Shown: positions 14,449 through 22,452 of the stretch, in pieces
Layout of the letters: every line of letters begins with the position of its first letter
How positions within the stretch are numbered: position 1 is the stretch's first letter
Source of the DNA: JBAWWY01 sp037144355
GTDB taxonomy: Bacteria > Bacillota > Clostridia > Peptostreptococcales > Anaerovoracaceae
DNA: 26,576 bases
Assembly: GCA_037144355.1 (NCBI GenBank)
Contig: JBAWWY010000020.1
Coordinates: forward strand, 1 to 26,576
Direction of reading: 5' to 3'
Translations under genes and position numbers: made by a program
Notes under the pieces: generated by a model
The model's input: the letters and a program-made list of their open reading frames with translations, nothing else
What the model was told of the DNA's origin: nothing
Databases searched by the model: none

Positions 14449-15639
14449 TTATTTTTCCACGGCTACTATGGCAGAAGCTGCAATTCCCTCTTCACGTCCA
14501 CAAAATCCCAAACCTTCCGTTGTGGTTCCTTTGACATTCACCCTGTCCTCGGTTATTTTAAGCACTTGCGCAATATGTTTTATCATTTGATTAATGTAAG
14601 GCGCTATTTTAGGTCGCTGGGCTATAACTGTCGCATCTATGTTTATTATCTCAAAACCTTCGCTTCCAATTAGGTCTCCGACCTTTTCGAGAAGCAACAA
14701 GCTGGAAATTCCTCTATAATCTTCATCTGTATCTGGGAAATATCTTCCAATGTCCGCCAACCCGCAAGCTCCCAAAAGTGCATCCATGATGGCATGAAGC
14801 AGCACATCGGCATCCGAATGCCCAAGCAGGCCTTTTTCAAAAGGAATCTCCACTCCCCCCAAAATAAGTTTGCGGTTTTCGGAAAAAGCATGAACATCAA
14901 ATCCGTTTCCTACTCTCATTTCCTTCTCGTTTCCCTTCCCCTCGTTCTTCATTTCTAGAAGAGCCTCGCAAAATGCCACATCTTCCATGGTTGTTATTTT
15001 CAAGTTGGAATAATCACCTTTAACAATATATACTTTTTCTTTTATTCTTTCAATAAGGACTGTTTCATCGTTGCCGTAATATCCATCTTCGTATGCCCTT
15101 TCAAAGGCTCTGACCAGAAGCTTCCTATTGAATCCCTGGGGTGTCTGAATGGAAAGCATCCTACTTCTGTCCGGGGTTTCAATTATCTCATCTCCATCGA
15201 CAATTTTTATGGTATCCTTCACAGGTATTCCCGGAGCCGCGGCGCCCATCTCATAAGTTTTAGCGACAACCTGATTGATTGTCTCTTGGCTAACTAAAGG
15301 TCTTGCACCATCGTGGATTAATACAAAATCAATATCATCATTCAATATCTTTAGCGCATTGTAAACCGAGTCTTGTCTTTCATCCCCTCCAGTTACCAGT
15401 GTTATATTCCTTGAAAATAATCCTTTGCCGATATATTCGTTGTTAAAAAATTCCTCTTCATCCTCTTTGACAACCAAGATGACTTCATCAAAAGTCTGGT
15501 TCTCGGTAAAAGCCATAATAGACCTGACAATAACCGGCAGATTCCCTATTTTAACATGCTGTTTATTAATGCCGCTGCCCATTCTTTTGCTAGAACCGGC
15601 AGCGGCAATTATTACAGCTATTTTCTGATTTTTATACAT
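14449..15639 (-). CDS. ispDF: Bifunctional IspD-IspF (isoprenoid MEP pathway)
   Basis: Fused enzyme for two non-consecutive MEP-pathway steps. Residues 1-228 are IspD, which makes CDP-methylerythritol from MEP and CTP: AAAGSSKRMG at 12-21, HDGARP, PVKDTIK and QTPQGF. Residues 241-396 are IspF, which forms the cyclic diphosphate. The IspF part aligns to the E. coli enzyme with an offset of 240: zinc ligands Asp248, His250 and His282, plus His274 and Asp296. The linker KNEGKGNEKE is encoded by a purine-rich tract ending at ATG (Met241), so separate IspF translation is possible. The start ATG has GGAG six bases upstream. Separate ispD and ispF genes are the commoner arrangement in Firmicutes. 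Confidence 0.95.
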   Translation of the reverse strand: MYKNQKIAVIIAAAGSSKRMGSGINKQHVKIGNLPVIVRSIMAFTENQTFDEVILVVKEDEEEFFNNEYIGKGLFSRNITLVTGGDERQDSVYNALKILNDDIDFVLIHDGARPLVSQETINQVVAKTYEMGAAAPGIPVKDTIKIVDGDEIIETPDRSRMLSIQTPQGFNRKLLVRAFERAYEDGYYGNDETVLIERIKEKVYIVKGDYSNLKITTMEDVAFCEALLEMKNEGKGNEKEMRVGNGFDVHAFSENRKLILGGVEIPFEKGLLGHSDADVLLHAIMDALLGACGLADIGRYFPDTDEDYRGISSLLLLEKVGDLIGSEGFEIINIDATVIAQRPKIAPYINQMIKHIAQVLKITEDRVNVKGTTTEGLGFCGREEGIAASAIVAVEK

Positions 15640-15656
15640 TCCACTCTCCGTAAAAC

Positions 15657-16772
15657 CTATCTCTTGGGTTTTCCAAAAATCATCCTGCCTGCAGAAGTCT
15701 GAAGCACACTTGTTACTATTACTTCAATTTCTTCCCCAATCAATCTTTTGCCATCCTCAACAACAATCATTGTCCCGTCGTCTAAGTATGCAATTGCTTG
15801 GTTGTTTTCTTTTCCTTCCTTAATCAGCGTCAAGGTCATTTCCTCGCCAGGCAATACAACTGGCTTTAATGCGTTTGCAAGGTCGTTGATATTCAGTACA
15901 TCAACTCCCCTGATCATTGCCACCTTGTTAAGGTTGTAGTCATTGGTAACAACTTTCCCACCCATTATCTGAGCAAGCTTTATAAGTTTCACATCAACTT
16001 CTGGGAATTCATCCAAAGCTCTCTCGCTTCCAGTATTGTAAATTTCAATCCCATGTTCCTTCTGCATTTTGTTCAAAATGTCCAGACCTCTTCTACCACG
16101 GTTTCTCTTGAGATTATCCGAAGAATCAGCTACATGGCGAAGTTCTACAAGAACAAATTCCGGTATTACTATCAGCCCTTCAATAAATCCCGTTTTTAAA
16201 ATATCTGCAATTCTTCCATCGATTATAACACTTGTGTCAAGGATTTTTGGAGTAGCGTCCACTCCCTTATTTTTGATTTTCTGGCTCTGGCTCTGTGGCA
16301 CACTTGGTTTTTTAATGGAACCAAGATTATGTATAATATCGCTTCCCTTTTTCGTCGCCACGGTAATTCCTAAATAAGCCATAAAAATATAAGTGAAAAT
16401 AGAAAGTATCGTTCCAATATATAGGAACTGGATAGTATTTAAAATTTGGCTGATAAAAAATGCTATAACCAATCCGAAGATCAAGCCAACTGTTCCTGTC
16501 AATATATCATTGGACGGGACGTTGAGAAGGTCTACTTCAATGTTTTTAGCAACTTTCATTCCCCTGCGTCTAATGAATGGTGTAAGTATGAAAAATATAA
16601 TTCCGAACAACCCGGAGCAAGCGATTCCCAGAATAAACTTCTGTGTATCTGAGATATTGAGGCTTGCACCCAACGACATATTTTTAAGTAATAAAGGTAA
16701 TAATAAAAAAACACCATATCCAAAAGCAAGGCCGGCAAATGTCAGAATGACTCTCAATAATTTCTTTAACAT
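15657..16772 (-). CDS. yacL: PIN/TRAM domain membrane protein (YacL family)
   Basis: A 371-aa protein of the YacL family. Four membrane segments fill about the first 150 residues. A PIN nuclease fold follows, with the four acids in place: LDTSVIIDGR, VLVELRHVAD, DVKLIKLAQ and VVTNDYNLNK. A C-terminal TRAM (OB-fold, RNA-binding) domain covers about the last 65 residues. PIN folds often cut RNA, but the role of YacL proteins is not well established. The open frame starts at a TTG six codons earlier, inside the ribosome binding site. The ATG at 16772 follows AAAGGAGGTGATGAC and is preferred. It sits between carD and ispDF, the conserved place. Confidence 0.93.
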   Translation of the reverse strand: MLKKLLRVILTFAGLAFGYGVFLLLPLLLKNMSLGASLNISDTQKFILGIACSGLFGIIFFILTPFIRRRGMKVAKNIEVDLLNVPSNDILTGTVGLIFGLVIAFFISQILNTIQFLYIGTILSIFTYIFMAYLGITVATKKGSDIIHNLGSIKKPSVPQSQSQKIKNKGVDATPKILDTSVIIDGRIADILKTGFIEGLIVIPEFVLVELRHVADSSDNLKRNRGRRGLDILNKMQKEHGIEIYNTGSERALDEFPEVDVKLIKLAQIMGGKVVTNDYNLNKVAMIRGVDVLNINDLANALKPVVLPGEEMTLTLIKEGKENNQAIAYLDDGTMIVVEDGKRLIGEEIEVIVTSVLQTSAGRMIFGKPKR

Positions 16773-16841
16773 GTCATCACCTCCTTTCAAATAGTATTAA
16801 AAAACAGTATAACAAAACAGGCAAGTAAAATAAACCCTAAT

Positions 16842-17324
16842 CTATTTGAATACTGCGGAAACTATCATGTCATTTGCTTCTTGTTGTTGGATTTTCAATA
16901 CAAGAAGAATCTCGCTGATTAAAATTTGTTTCGCATTGGAGAGCATTTTTCTTTCTCCAGTCGAAAGTCTTTTTTCCTTGTCGGTTATCATCAGGTTTCT
17001 TACAACTTCTGCGACTTCGAGAACATGGCCGGTTTTAAGTTTTTCCATGTTTTCCCTGTATCTTCTATTCCAATTATCGGACATTTCAGTAGGCTCCTGG
17101 GCAAGCAGGCTCCACACAGGTGAAAGCTCGCATTCAGTTATTATGCCTCTTACTCCGATTTCATTTGTACTATCAATAGGAATCAATATCCGCATATCGC
17201 CAAATGGAATCTTCAAAACAAAGTATCTCCTTAGTTCCCCAAGGATTTTCTTTTCTTCAATGTCTTCAATAATTCCAGCTCCATGCATAGGATAGACAAC
17301 TTCATCACCAATTTTAAAATTCAT
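16842..17324 (-). CDS. carD: CarD-family transcription regulator
   Basis: A 160-aa protein of the CarD/CdnL family, which binds the RNA polymerase beta subunit and stabilises open complexes, notably at rRNA promoters in mycobacteria. The N-terminal Tudor-like RNA-polymerase-interaction domain starts FKIGDEVVYPMHGAGIIEDIE and runs to about residue 60. The C-terminal part is helical and basic (NWNRRYRENMEKLKTG...). The frame is open from an ATG seven codons upstream, but that one overlaps the GGGGGG ribosome binding site of the ATG at 17324. A strong sigma-A promoter lies directly upstream. It is the first gene of the carD-yacL-ispDF-proS run. Confidence 0.93.
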   Translation of the reverse strand: MNFKIGDEVVYPMHGAGIIEDIEEKKILGELRRYFVLKIPFGDMRILIPIDSTNEIGVRGIITECELSPVWSLLAQEPTEMSDNWNRRYRENMEKLKTGHVLEVAEVVRNLMITDKEKRLSTGERKMLSNAKQILISEILLVLKIQQQEANDMIVSAVFK

Positions 17325-17347
17325 TAGAATCCCCCCATATATCATTG

Positions 17348-17377
17348 ATTATAGCTTGTATTTACCACAATTGTCAA
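17348..17377 (-). promoter_or_regulatory. Sigma-A promoter for carD
   Basis: On the minus strand TTGACA (17372-17377) and TATAAT (17348-17353), both perfect consensus hexamers, are separated by 18 bases. The start site would be about 20 bases ahead of the carD ATG. This is the likely main promoter for the carD-yacL-ispDF-proS-chrA-NUDIX run, since no other good promoter is visible inside it. Confidence 0.8.
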
Positions 17378-17434
17378 GAAAACAATTTTTTAGTTTATCA
17401 CAATGAAAATAATGTGTCAACAAAAACAGCTACA

Positions 17435-17463
17435 TTGATTAAAGTTATTTTTTATGTTAATAT
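17435..17463 (+). promoter_or_regulatory. Sigma-A promoter for the phosphofructokinase gene
   Basis: TTGATT (17435-17440) and TAATAT (17458-17463) are separated by 17 bases. The leader to the ATG at 17520 is about 50 bases, which excludes the upstream in-frame codons from the transcript start region and supports the internal start. It lies back to back with the carD promoter. Confidence 0.75.
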
Positions 17464-17519
17464 ACTGTCCTAGAGGTTCAAAATTCAACTATGTTTGTAA
17501 TGTTTCAAGGAGGAAATTC

Positions 17520-18767
17520 ATGTCTATTCATTTAAAGGGAGCTTGCCTAATCGGTCAATCAGGAGGTCCTACTTCAGTTATCAGTTCCAGTGCTTTAGGC
17601 TGCATTGAGGCAGCTATGTCAAATGATCAAATTACCAAGGTTTATGCTGCCGCCCATGGTATCAAGGGAATTTTGCAGGATAAGCTATTTGATTTGAGTT
17701 TTGAGGATAAGGAAGAATTGAAGCTGATGAAGTATACACCTTCGTCCGTTTTTGGATCATGCAGGTACAAACTTAAGGATTTTATTGTTGATGACACTGA
17801 TTATAAGATCATTCTTGATATTTTCAAGAAATACGATATCCGATATTTTTTTTATAATGGCGGCAACGATTCCATGGATACCGCTAGCAAGATAAGCGCA
17901 TATTTATGCAAAATGAACTATGATTGCAGGGTAATCGGAATTCCAAAGACTATCGACAACGATTTATCCCAAACTGATCACTGTCCAGGTTATGGCAGTG
18001 CCGCGAAATTCATTGCTACTAGCTGTATGGAGATTTATAGGGATGCAAAGGTATATGACGCTGGATCAATAACTGTTTTGGAAATTATGGGAAGAAACGC
18101 TGGTTGGCTCACAGCTGCATCAGCTTTAGCTACTTACAAAGGTTGTGGACCAGATTTGATTTATCTTCCTGAGTTGCCTTTTGATCTTGCTGATTTTATT
18201 GAAAAAGTGAACAACTTGTATAAAAAAAATGGAGATGTGATGATTGCCGTATCCGAGGGAATAAAGGATAAAAATGGCACCTATATTTCTTCATATTTTT
18301 CTGATCTTTCAAAAGACAAGGATGCGTTTGGGCATGCCCAAATGGGAGGATTGGCAGCAAGTTTAGCTGGATTTATTAGTGCTAAGATAGATGCCAAGGT
18401 TCGCGGCATTGAATTTGGAATTATTCAAAGATGTGCGGCTCATTTGGCTTCAAAAACTGATATCGACGAGGCATACCTTGCTGGAAAGGCGGCTTTCGAA
18501 ATAGCTTTCGATGGTCAAACCGACAAGATGGTCGCATTCAAGCGTGGTCCAGGTTTAATTTATTCATGTGAAATCGATATCGTTGATTTGATTGATGTTG
18601 CCAACGTTGAAAAGAAAATCCCACTGGATTGGATAACGGAAGATGGAACTGGGCTTAAACAGCAATTTATCGATTATGCATTGCCTTTGATACAAGGAGA
18701 TACAATGCTTCCAAAGGTGGATGGTCTTCCAAGATTTGCGCAGTTGAAAAAAGTACTCGCCCAATAA
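17520..18767 (+). CDS. pfp: Phosphofructokinase, probably pyrophosphate-dependent
   Basis: Phosphorylates fructose 6-phosphate in glycolysis; the PPi-using type is reversible. Its 415 aa are longer than the ATP-using PfkA (about 320). The phosphoryl-donor loop reads GGNDS at 114-118, with Asp117 where ATP enzymes have Gly. The catalytic loop is PKTIDNDL, with Lys143 where ATP enzymes have Gly. Together these are the recognised marks of PPi use. The catalytic Asp146 and the substrate motif MGRNAGW (190-196) are intact. The frame is open 22 codons upstream, but the ATG at 17520 has AAGGAGG six bases upstream. It lies 49 bases ahead of the response regulator. PPi use should be tested by assay. 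Confidence 0.88.
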   Translation: MSIHLKGACLIGQSGGPTSVISSSALGCIEAAMSNDQITKVYAAAHGIKGILQDKLFDLSFEDKEELKLMKYTPSSVFGSCRYKLKDFIVDDTDYKIILDIFKKYDIRYFFYNGGNDSMDTASKISAYLCKMNYDCRVIGIPKTIDNDLSQTDHCPGYGSAAKFIATSCMEIYRDAKVYDAGSITVLEIMGRNAGWLTAASALATYKGCGPDLIYLPELPFDLADFIEKVNNLYKKNGDVMIAVSEGIKDKNGTYISSYFSDLSKDKDAFGHAQMGGLAASLAGFISAKIDAKVRGIEFGIIQRCAAHLASKTDIDEAYLAGKAAFEIAFDGQTDKMVAFKRGPGLIYSCEIDIVDLIDVANVEKKIPLDWITEDGTGLKQQFIDYALPLIQGDTMLPKVDGLPRFAQLKKVLAQ

Positions 18768-18780
18768 GGGTCTTAATGTC

Positions 18781-18804
18781 CAATTATTCTAATTTCAATA
18801 ATTG
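18781..18804 (+). promoter_or_regulatory. Inverted repeat ahead of the response regulator gene
   Basis: CAATTATT (18781-18788) and AATAATTG (18797-18804) are perfect 8-bp arms around an 8-base spacer, filling the gap between the phosphofructokinase stop and the ribosome binding site of the response regulator. It could be an operator, a weak RNA hairpin, or chance in AT-rich DNA. No clear promoter of its own is visible for the two-component genes, so they may be co-transcribed with the kinase gene upstream. Confidence 0.4.
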
Positions 18805-18816
18805 CGAGGATAGAAT

Positions 18817-19485
18817 ATGTATAAAATACTAGTAGTGGATGATGAAGAAAAAATCAGGAATGTTATTAGGGAATATGCCGAGTTCAATGGATACAAGGTA
18901 ATTCAAGCCAAAGATGGACTTGAAGCTCTGAATTTGTGCAAAGAGCAGGATTTCGACGCTATCGTCATGGATGTTATGATGCCCAAGCTTGATGGTTTTT
19001 CCGCTAGCAAGGAAATTAGGAAAATAAAATCCATTCCAATAATTTTGCTTTCCGCTAGGGGCGAAGAATATGACAAGCTGTTCGGTTTTGAACTAGGTAT
19101 CGATGATTATATGGTGAAACCATTCAGCCCAAAGGAATTAATAGCCAGGCTGAACGTTGTAATAAAGAGAAACGAAAAGAAGGCAGAAGAAGTTAAAAAG
19201 CTTCATTTCGATGGTTTGACCATCGACATGCTTGCCCATTCCGTTTTTGTGGATGGATACAAATGTGACCTCACTCCAAAGGAATATGATCTTCTGCTCT
19301 TTCTCAGCAACAATAAGAATATTGCATTTTCAAGAGAAAAATTATTGAGTGAAGTTTGGGGTTATGATTTTTTTGGAGAAGATAGAACGATCGATACACA
19401 TGTCAAAACCCTGCGTACCCACCTTGGGAAATACAGGAAATTCATAGTTACTTTGAGAGGTCTAGGTTACAAGTTTGAATACTAA
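18817..19485 (+). CDS. OmpR/PhoB-family response regulator
   Basis: DNA-binding response regulator of 222 aa, paired with the histidine kinase that follows. The receiver domain (1-118) has acid-pocket Asp8 and Asp9, phosphorylation site Asp52 (VMDVMMP), a switch Ser in LLSARGEE and the conserved Lys in VKPF. The winged-helix output domain runs from about 128 to 222 (DLTPKEYDLLLFLSNNKN..., TIDTHVKTLRTHLGKYRKFIVTLRGLGYKFEY). The signal and target genes cannot be told from sequence. The ATG has GAGG seven bases upstream. The gene overlaps the kinase by 11 bases. Confidence 0.95.
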   Translation: MYKILVVDDEEKIRNVIREYAEFNGYKVIQAKDGLEALNLCKEQDFDAIVMDVMMPKLDGFSASKEIRKIKSIPIILLSARGEEYDKLFGFELGIDDYMVKPFSPKELIARLNVVIKRNEKKAEEVKKLHFDGLTIDMLAHSVFVDGYKCDLTPKEYDLLLFLSNNKNIAFSREKLLSEVWGYDFFGEDRTIDTHVKTLRTHLGKYRKFIVTLRGLGYKFEY

Positions 19486-20923
19486 ATTTAATTTCAAAAG
19501 TATAAATTTTAAAATATGGAGTTATTTTGCTTTTTTTGCCATAATAATGCTGATTTTATTATGGGTTCTTCAAGTTTTATTTCTCAATACATATTATAAG
19601 GAAATGAAAATAAGAGAAGTTGAAAACATAGCCCTGAGCATTTCCAATATTTATGAAAGCCCCGATCTTATACTCAAATTGGATGAGATTTCATATAAGA
19701 GCGATGTTTCCATTAGAATAGACGACCTGAATGGCAAAACAATATTCTCCTCACTGAACTTCAATACAATCGGACATATGGGAAATATAGCAAACAATCC
19801 AGGCAACATGGGAATGCAGATCCAGTTGTTGGCACTTGATCAATTCAAGGAAAAAATTATTTCCAGTGAGGATGGCAGGTTCTCAGTCAATTTTGCGAAC
19901 CCTCAAATGGAGTCAATGCTTATCGCCTTTGGATTGCTATTGCCAAACAAAGATAATCCCAAGGCCATACTATATGTATTTGCGCCTCTTTCACCAGTTG
20001 ACTCAACTGTTGCCATACTAAAAAGCCAACTCATCTATATATCAATTATCTCCCTATTTGTTGCCTTTCTCATTTCTCTTGTGATTTCTCGAAAGATATC
20101 AAGGCCAATTCTTTCCATGTCAAAAGAGGCCGAAAAGATGGCTAAGGGAAATTATAATGTGGCTTTTAAAACGGGCAATTTCACAGAAATCGATCAGCTG
20201 GCTGAAACTCTTAATTTTACCGCAATGGAGCTTGGCAAGGCGGACACCCTGCATAAGGATTTGATTGCCAATGTCTCCCACGACCTTAGAACTCCCTTGA
20301 CCATGGTTAAATCATACGCGGAGCTGGTGCGTGATGTTTCAATCAATGATCCAGAGAAAATTAAAAGCCATATGCAGGTAATCATTGATGAATCCGATAG
20401 GCTTAGTTCTCTAGTTACTGACCTGCTTGCACTTTCGAAAATCCAGTCAGGTTTTGAATTGTTGAAGATGGAGAAATTTATATTAAAGCCCGTGATTTCA
20501 AGTATTCTATCACCATATCTGATTTTGGAGGAAAGCAGCAATTCCAAGTTCTCTTTGAACTGCCCCGACAACCTTGAAGCTTTCGGAGATAAACGAAGAA
20601 TTGAACAAGTTCTTTCAAACTTGATCAGCAATTCTATTAAGTTTACAACTGACGAGAAGAGAATCAGTATTGATGTATCTAATCCTGGAGACGGCGTGAT
20701 GGTGAAGATATCCGACAATGGGATAGGGATTCCACAAGATGATCTTTTGCATATTTGGGAAAGATATTATGAATCAAGCAGAAATTATCAAAGAGACCAG
20801 GATGGATCCGGACTTGGTTTAGCCATCGTCAAGGAAATCCTTGAACTGCACAAGTGCAGCTATGGCATAGATAGCGAAGTCCATGTTGGTAGCACATTCT
20901 GGTTTAAGTTGCCAAATAGCTAG
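19475..20923 (+). CDS. Sensor histidine kinase
   Basis: A 482-aa membrane kinase, partner of the preceding response regulator. Membrane segments lie at about 15-37 and 185-205, enclosing an extracellular sensor of about 145 residues. The sensor contains a short Met/Asn-rich stretch (HMGNIANNPGNMGM, 101-114). HAMP follows (about 207-258), then HisKA with phospho-acceptor His269 (NVSHDLRTPL), and the HATPase domain with its N box (QVLSNLISNSIKF), G1 box (DNGIGI) and G2 box (GSGLGLAI). The start is TTG at 19475, inside the end of the response-regulator gene; no in-frame ATG precedes the first membrane segment. Translational coupling is likely. The ligand is unknown. Confidence 0.94.
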   Translation: MNTKFNFKSINFKIWSYFAFFAIIMLILLWVLQVLFLNTYYKEMKIREVENIALSISNIYESPDLILKLDEISYKSDVSIRIDDLNGKTIFSSLNFNTIGHMGNIANNPGNMGMQIQLLALDQFKEKIISSEDGRFSVNFANPQMESMLIAFGLLLPNKDNPKAILYVFAPLSPVDSTVAILKSQLIYISIISLFVAFLISLVISRKISRPILSMSKEAEKMAKGNYNVAFKTGNFTEIDQLAETLNFTAMELGKADTLHKDLIANVSHDLRTPLTMVKSYAELVRDVSINDPEKIKSHMQVIIDESDRLSSLVTDLLALSKIQSGFELLKMEKFILKPVISSILSPYLILEESSNSKFSLNCPDNLEAFGDKRRIEQVLSNLISNSIKFTTDEKRISIDVSNPGDGVMVKISDNGIGIPQDDLLHIWERYYESSRNYQRDQDGSGLGLAIVKEILELHKCSYGIDSEVHVGSTFWFKLPNS

Positions 20924-20984
20924 ATTTCAAATAGCGCAAATTTTCAAATATATGCGTTTTGAAATTTATATTTCTATATTCGTA

Positions 20985-21018
20985 AATAAATAAAAGGAGC
21001 AATGCTCCTTTTTATTTG
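20985..21018. terminator. Bidirectional terminator between the kinase gene and radA
   Basis: AAAAGGAGC (20992-21000) and GCTCCTTTT (21004-21012) form a 9-bp stem around AAT. It is flanked by a T-rich run on the plus strand (TTTTTATTT) and by A-rich sequence that reads as a T-rich run on the minus strand. It can therefore serve both convergent genes, histidine kinase and radA. A further AT-rich hairpin at 20924-20965 (ATTTCAAA with TTTGAAAT, plus inner CGCA/TGCG) directly follows the kinase stop. Confidence 0.8.
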
Positions 21019-21044
21019 CGCTCAAATTATTACTTTATGATTTC

Positions 21045-22427
21045 TCATCCGAACACGGATTTTATTACCTCTTTCAAACTCTTTAAATATACAAGTTTCA
21101 TACTCTTGGAAAATGTATTTTTTTCTAAAGACGATGGGGCAAGATAAATTGTCCTATATCCCATTCTTTCTGCTTCCTTGATACGCATTTCCATAGATGG
21201 AACTTTCTGAAGTTCTCCTGTCAATGAGACATCTGCGATGAAGATTGTATCAGTTGGAATTGCCTTTCCCTTCAATGATGAAACCATGCTCATTATCACT
21301 GCTAGATTGGCTGCCTGTTCCTTGATTCTTATTCCACCTGTGATTTTAATTACAATATCTCTATCAGTCAGGGAAATTCCACCTCTTTGCTCCAATACTG
21401 AAATCAGAGTATTCAACTGTTCCCTTTTCATGCATTCGACTATGCGTAGCGGATATGGCAAGTATGTTTTTGAAATCAGGCTTTCAATCTCAACAATAAT
21501 TGGCCTTGAACCTTCTTTTATTATACTCAAAGCGCTTCCCGGCACCATATCGTCAGAGCTTCTTTTTGTCATGAAGAATTCTGATGGATTTTCTATTTCC
21601 ATCATCCCATCTTCCGACATTTTAAAAAACCCTCTTTCCCAAGTGCTTCCGAATCGATTCTTTGATACGATTACTTGCCTGAGCTCCTCCTCATTTTCAC
21701 CCTCCATGAACAAGACCGTGTCTACGAGATGCTCCAATGCCCTTAACCCTGCCATCTCATCGCTCTTATTCATTTGGCCGACCAAAATAACGGCCCTAGG
21801 TTTGTCCATACTTTTAGCAATTCTCAAAAGCTCGTTTGCGCACTCCATTGTTTGGCTTGGAGTTCCAGCCCTAGCTGTGAAGTCCCTTAGTGAAAACGTC
21901 TGTATGCTGTCAACCATGATTATATCTGGGTCGATTTCATTTATTGAATTGATAAGATTGTCCATGGACGTATCTGCCAATACCCACAACGATTCGCCAG
22001 GTGTGGTGAACAGCCTGTCCGCCCTGCTTTTAATCTGGCTCTCGCTTTCTTCTCCGCTGGCATAAATTACTTTCCTGCCTCTTGACGCGATATCATTGGC
22101 TACTTGTAGGAGGAGGGTTGACTTTCCAATGCCAGGCTTTGCAACAAGAATTGTAACTGAATCCTTTACAATCCCGCCGCCCATTACCCGGTTGAACTCA
22201 TTAATTCCAGTTAAAATCCTGTCGTTTTTTTGTGCCACAATAGAGTTTAATCTGACCGGGCTCTTTTGCGCTCCCCAGGAAGTCTGCTGACTTGCTCCGG
22301 GTTTTTTTGCATCGACAAAAGTCTCCTCCATTGTGTTCCATTCTCCGCAAATACATTGCCCCATCCATTTAATGCTTTCATATCCGCAGGAATTGCAGAC
22401 ATACAGTTTTTCAGCCTTTTTTACCAT
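21045..22427 (-). CDS. radA: DNA repair protein RadA (Sms)
   Basis: RecA-like ATPase with a Lon-type C-terminal domain that drives branch migration in recombination. It has 460 aa with the start used here. The N-terminal zinc knuckle has Cys11, Cys14, Cys25 and Cys27: the second pair is CxC instead of the usual CxxC. The P-loop reads AKPGIGKST, with Ala in the place of the first Gly. The RadA-specific KNRFGST motif is intact, and the Lon-like domain includes SLTGELQKVPSMEMRIKEA. The ATG at 22427 has GAGG eight bases upstream; a TTG six codons earlier precedes the ribosome binding site. It follows the adaptor gene by 25 bases and may be co-transcribed with the ABC genes. Confidence 0.95.
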   Translation of the reverse strand: MVKKAEKLYVCNSCGYESIKWMGQCICGEWNTMEETFVDAKKPGASQQTSWGAQKSPVRLNSIVAQKNDRILTGINEFNRVMGGGIVKDSVTILVAKPGIGKSTLLLQVANDIASRGRKVIYASGEESESQIKSRADRLFTTPGESLWVLADTSMDNLINSINEIDPDIIMVDSIQTFSLRDFTARAGTPSQTMECANELLRIAKSMDKPRAVILVGQMNKSDEMAGLRALEHLVDTVLFMEGENEEELRQVIVSKNRFGSTWERGFFKMSEDGMMEIENPSEFFMTKRSSDDMVPGSALSIIKEGSRPIIVEIESLISKTYLPYPLRIVECMKREQLNTLISVLEQRGGISLTDRDIVIKITGGIRIKEQAANLAVIMSMVSSLKGKAIPTDTIFIADVSLTGELQKVPSMEMRIKEAERMGYRTIYLAPSSLEKNTFSKSMKLVYLKSLKEVIKSVFG

Positions 22428-22452
22428 TAATCCATCCTCTATCAAGCAATAA

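Noticed and set aside
17454..17519. N-terminal 22-residue extension of the phosphofructokinase
   Set aside because: It begins inside the spacer and -10 region of the predicted promoter, and AAGGAGG precedes the internal ATG.
21238..22065. Long open frame (275 codons) on the plus strand inside radA
   Set aside because: It is antisense to a clear RadA with intact motifs, shows no recognisable domain and has no ribosome binding site. The same holds for the other frames opposite real genes, for example 11692-12027 and 16393-16794.
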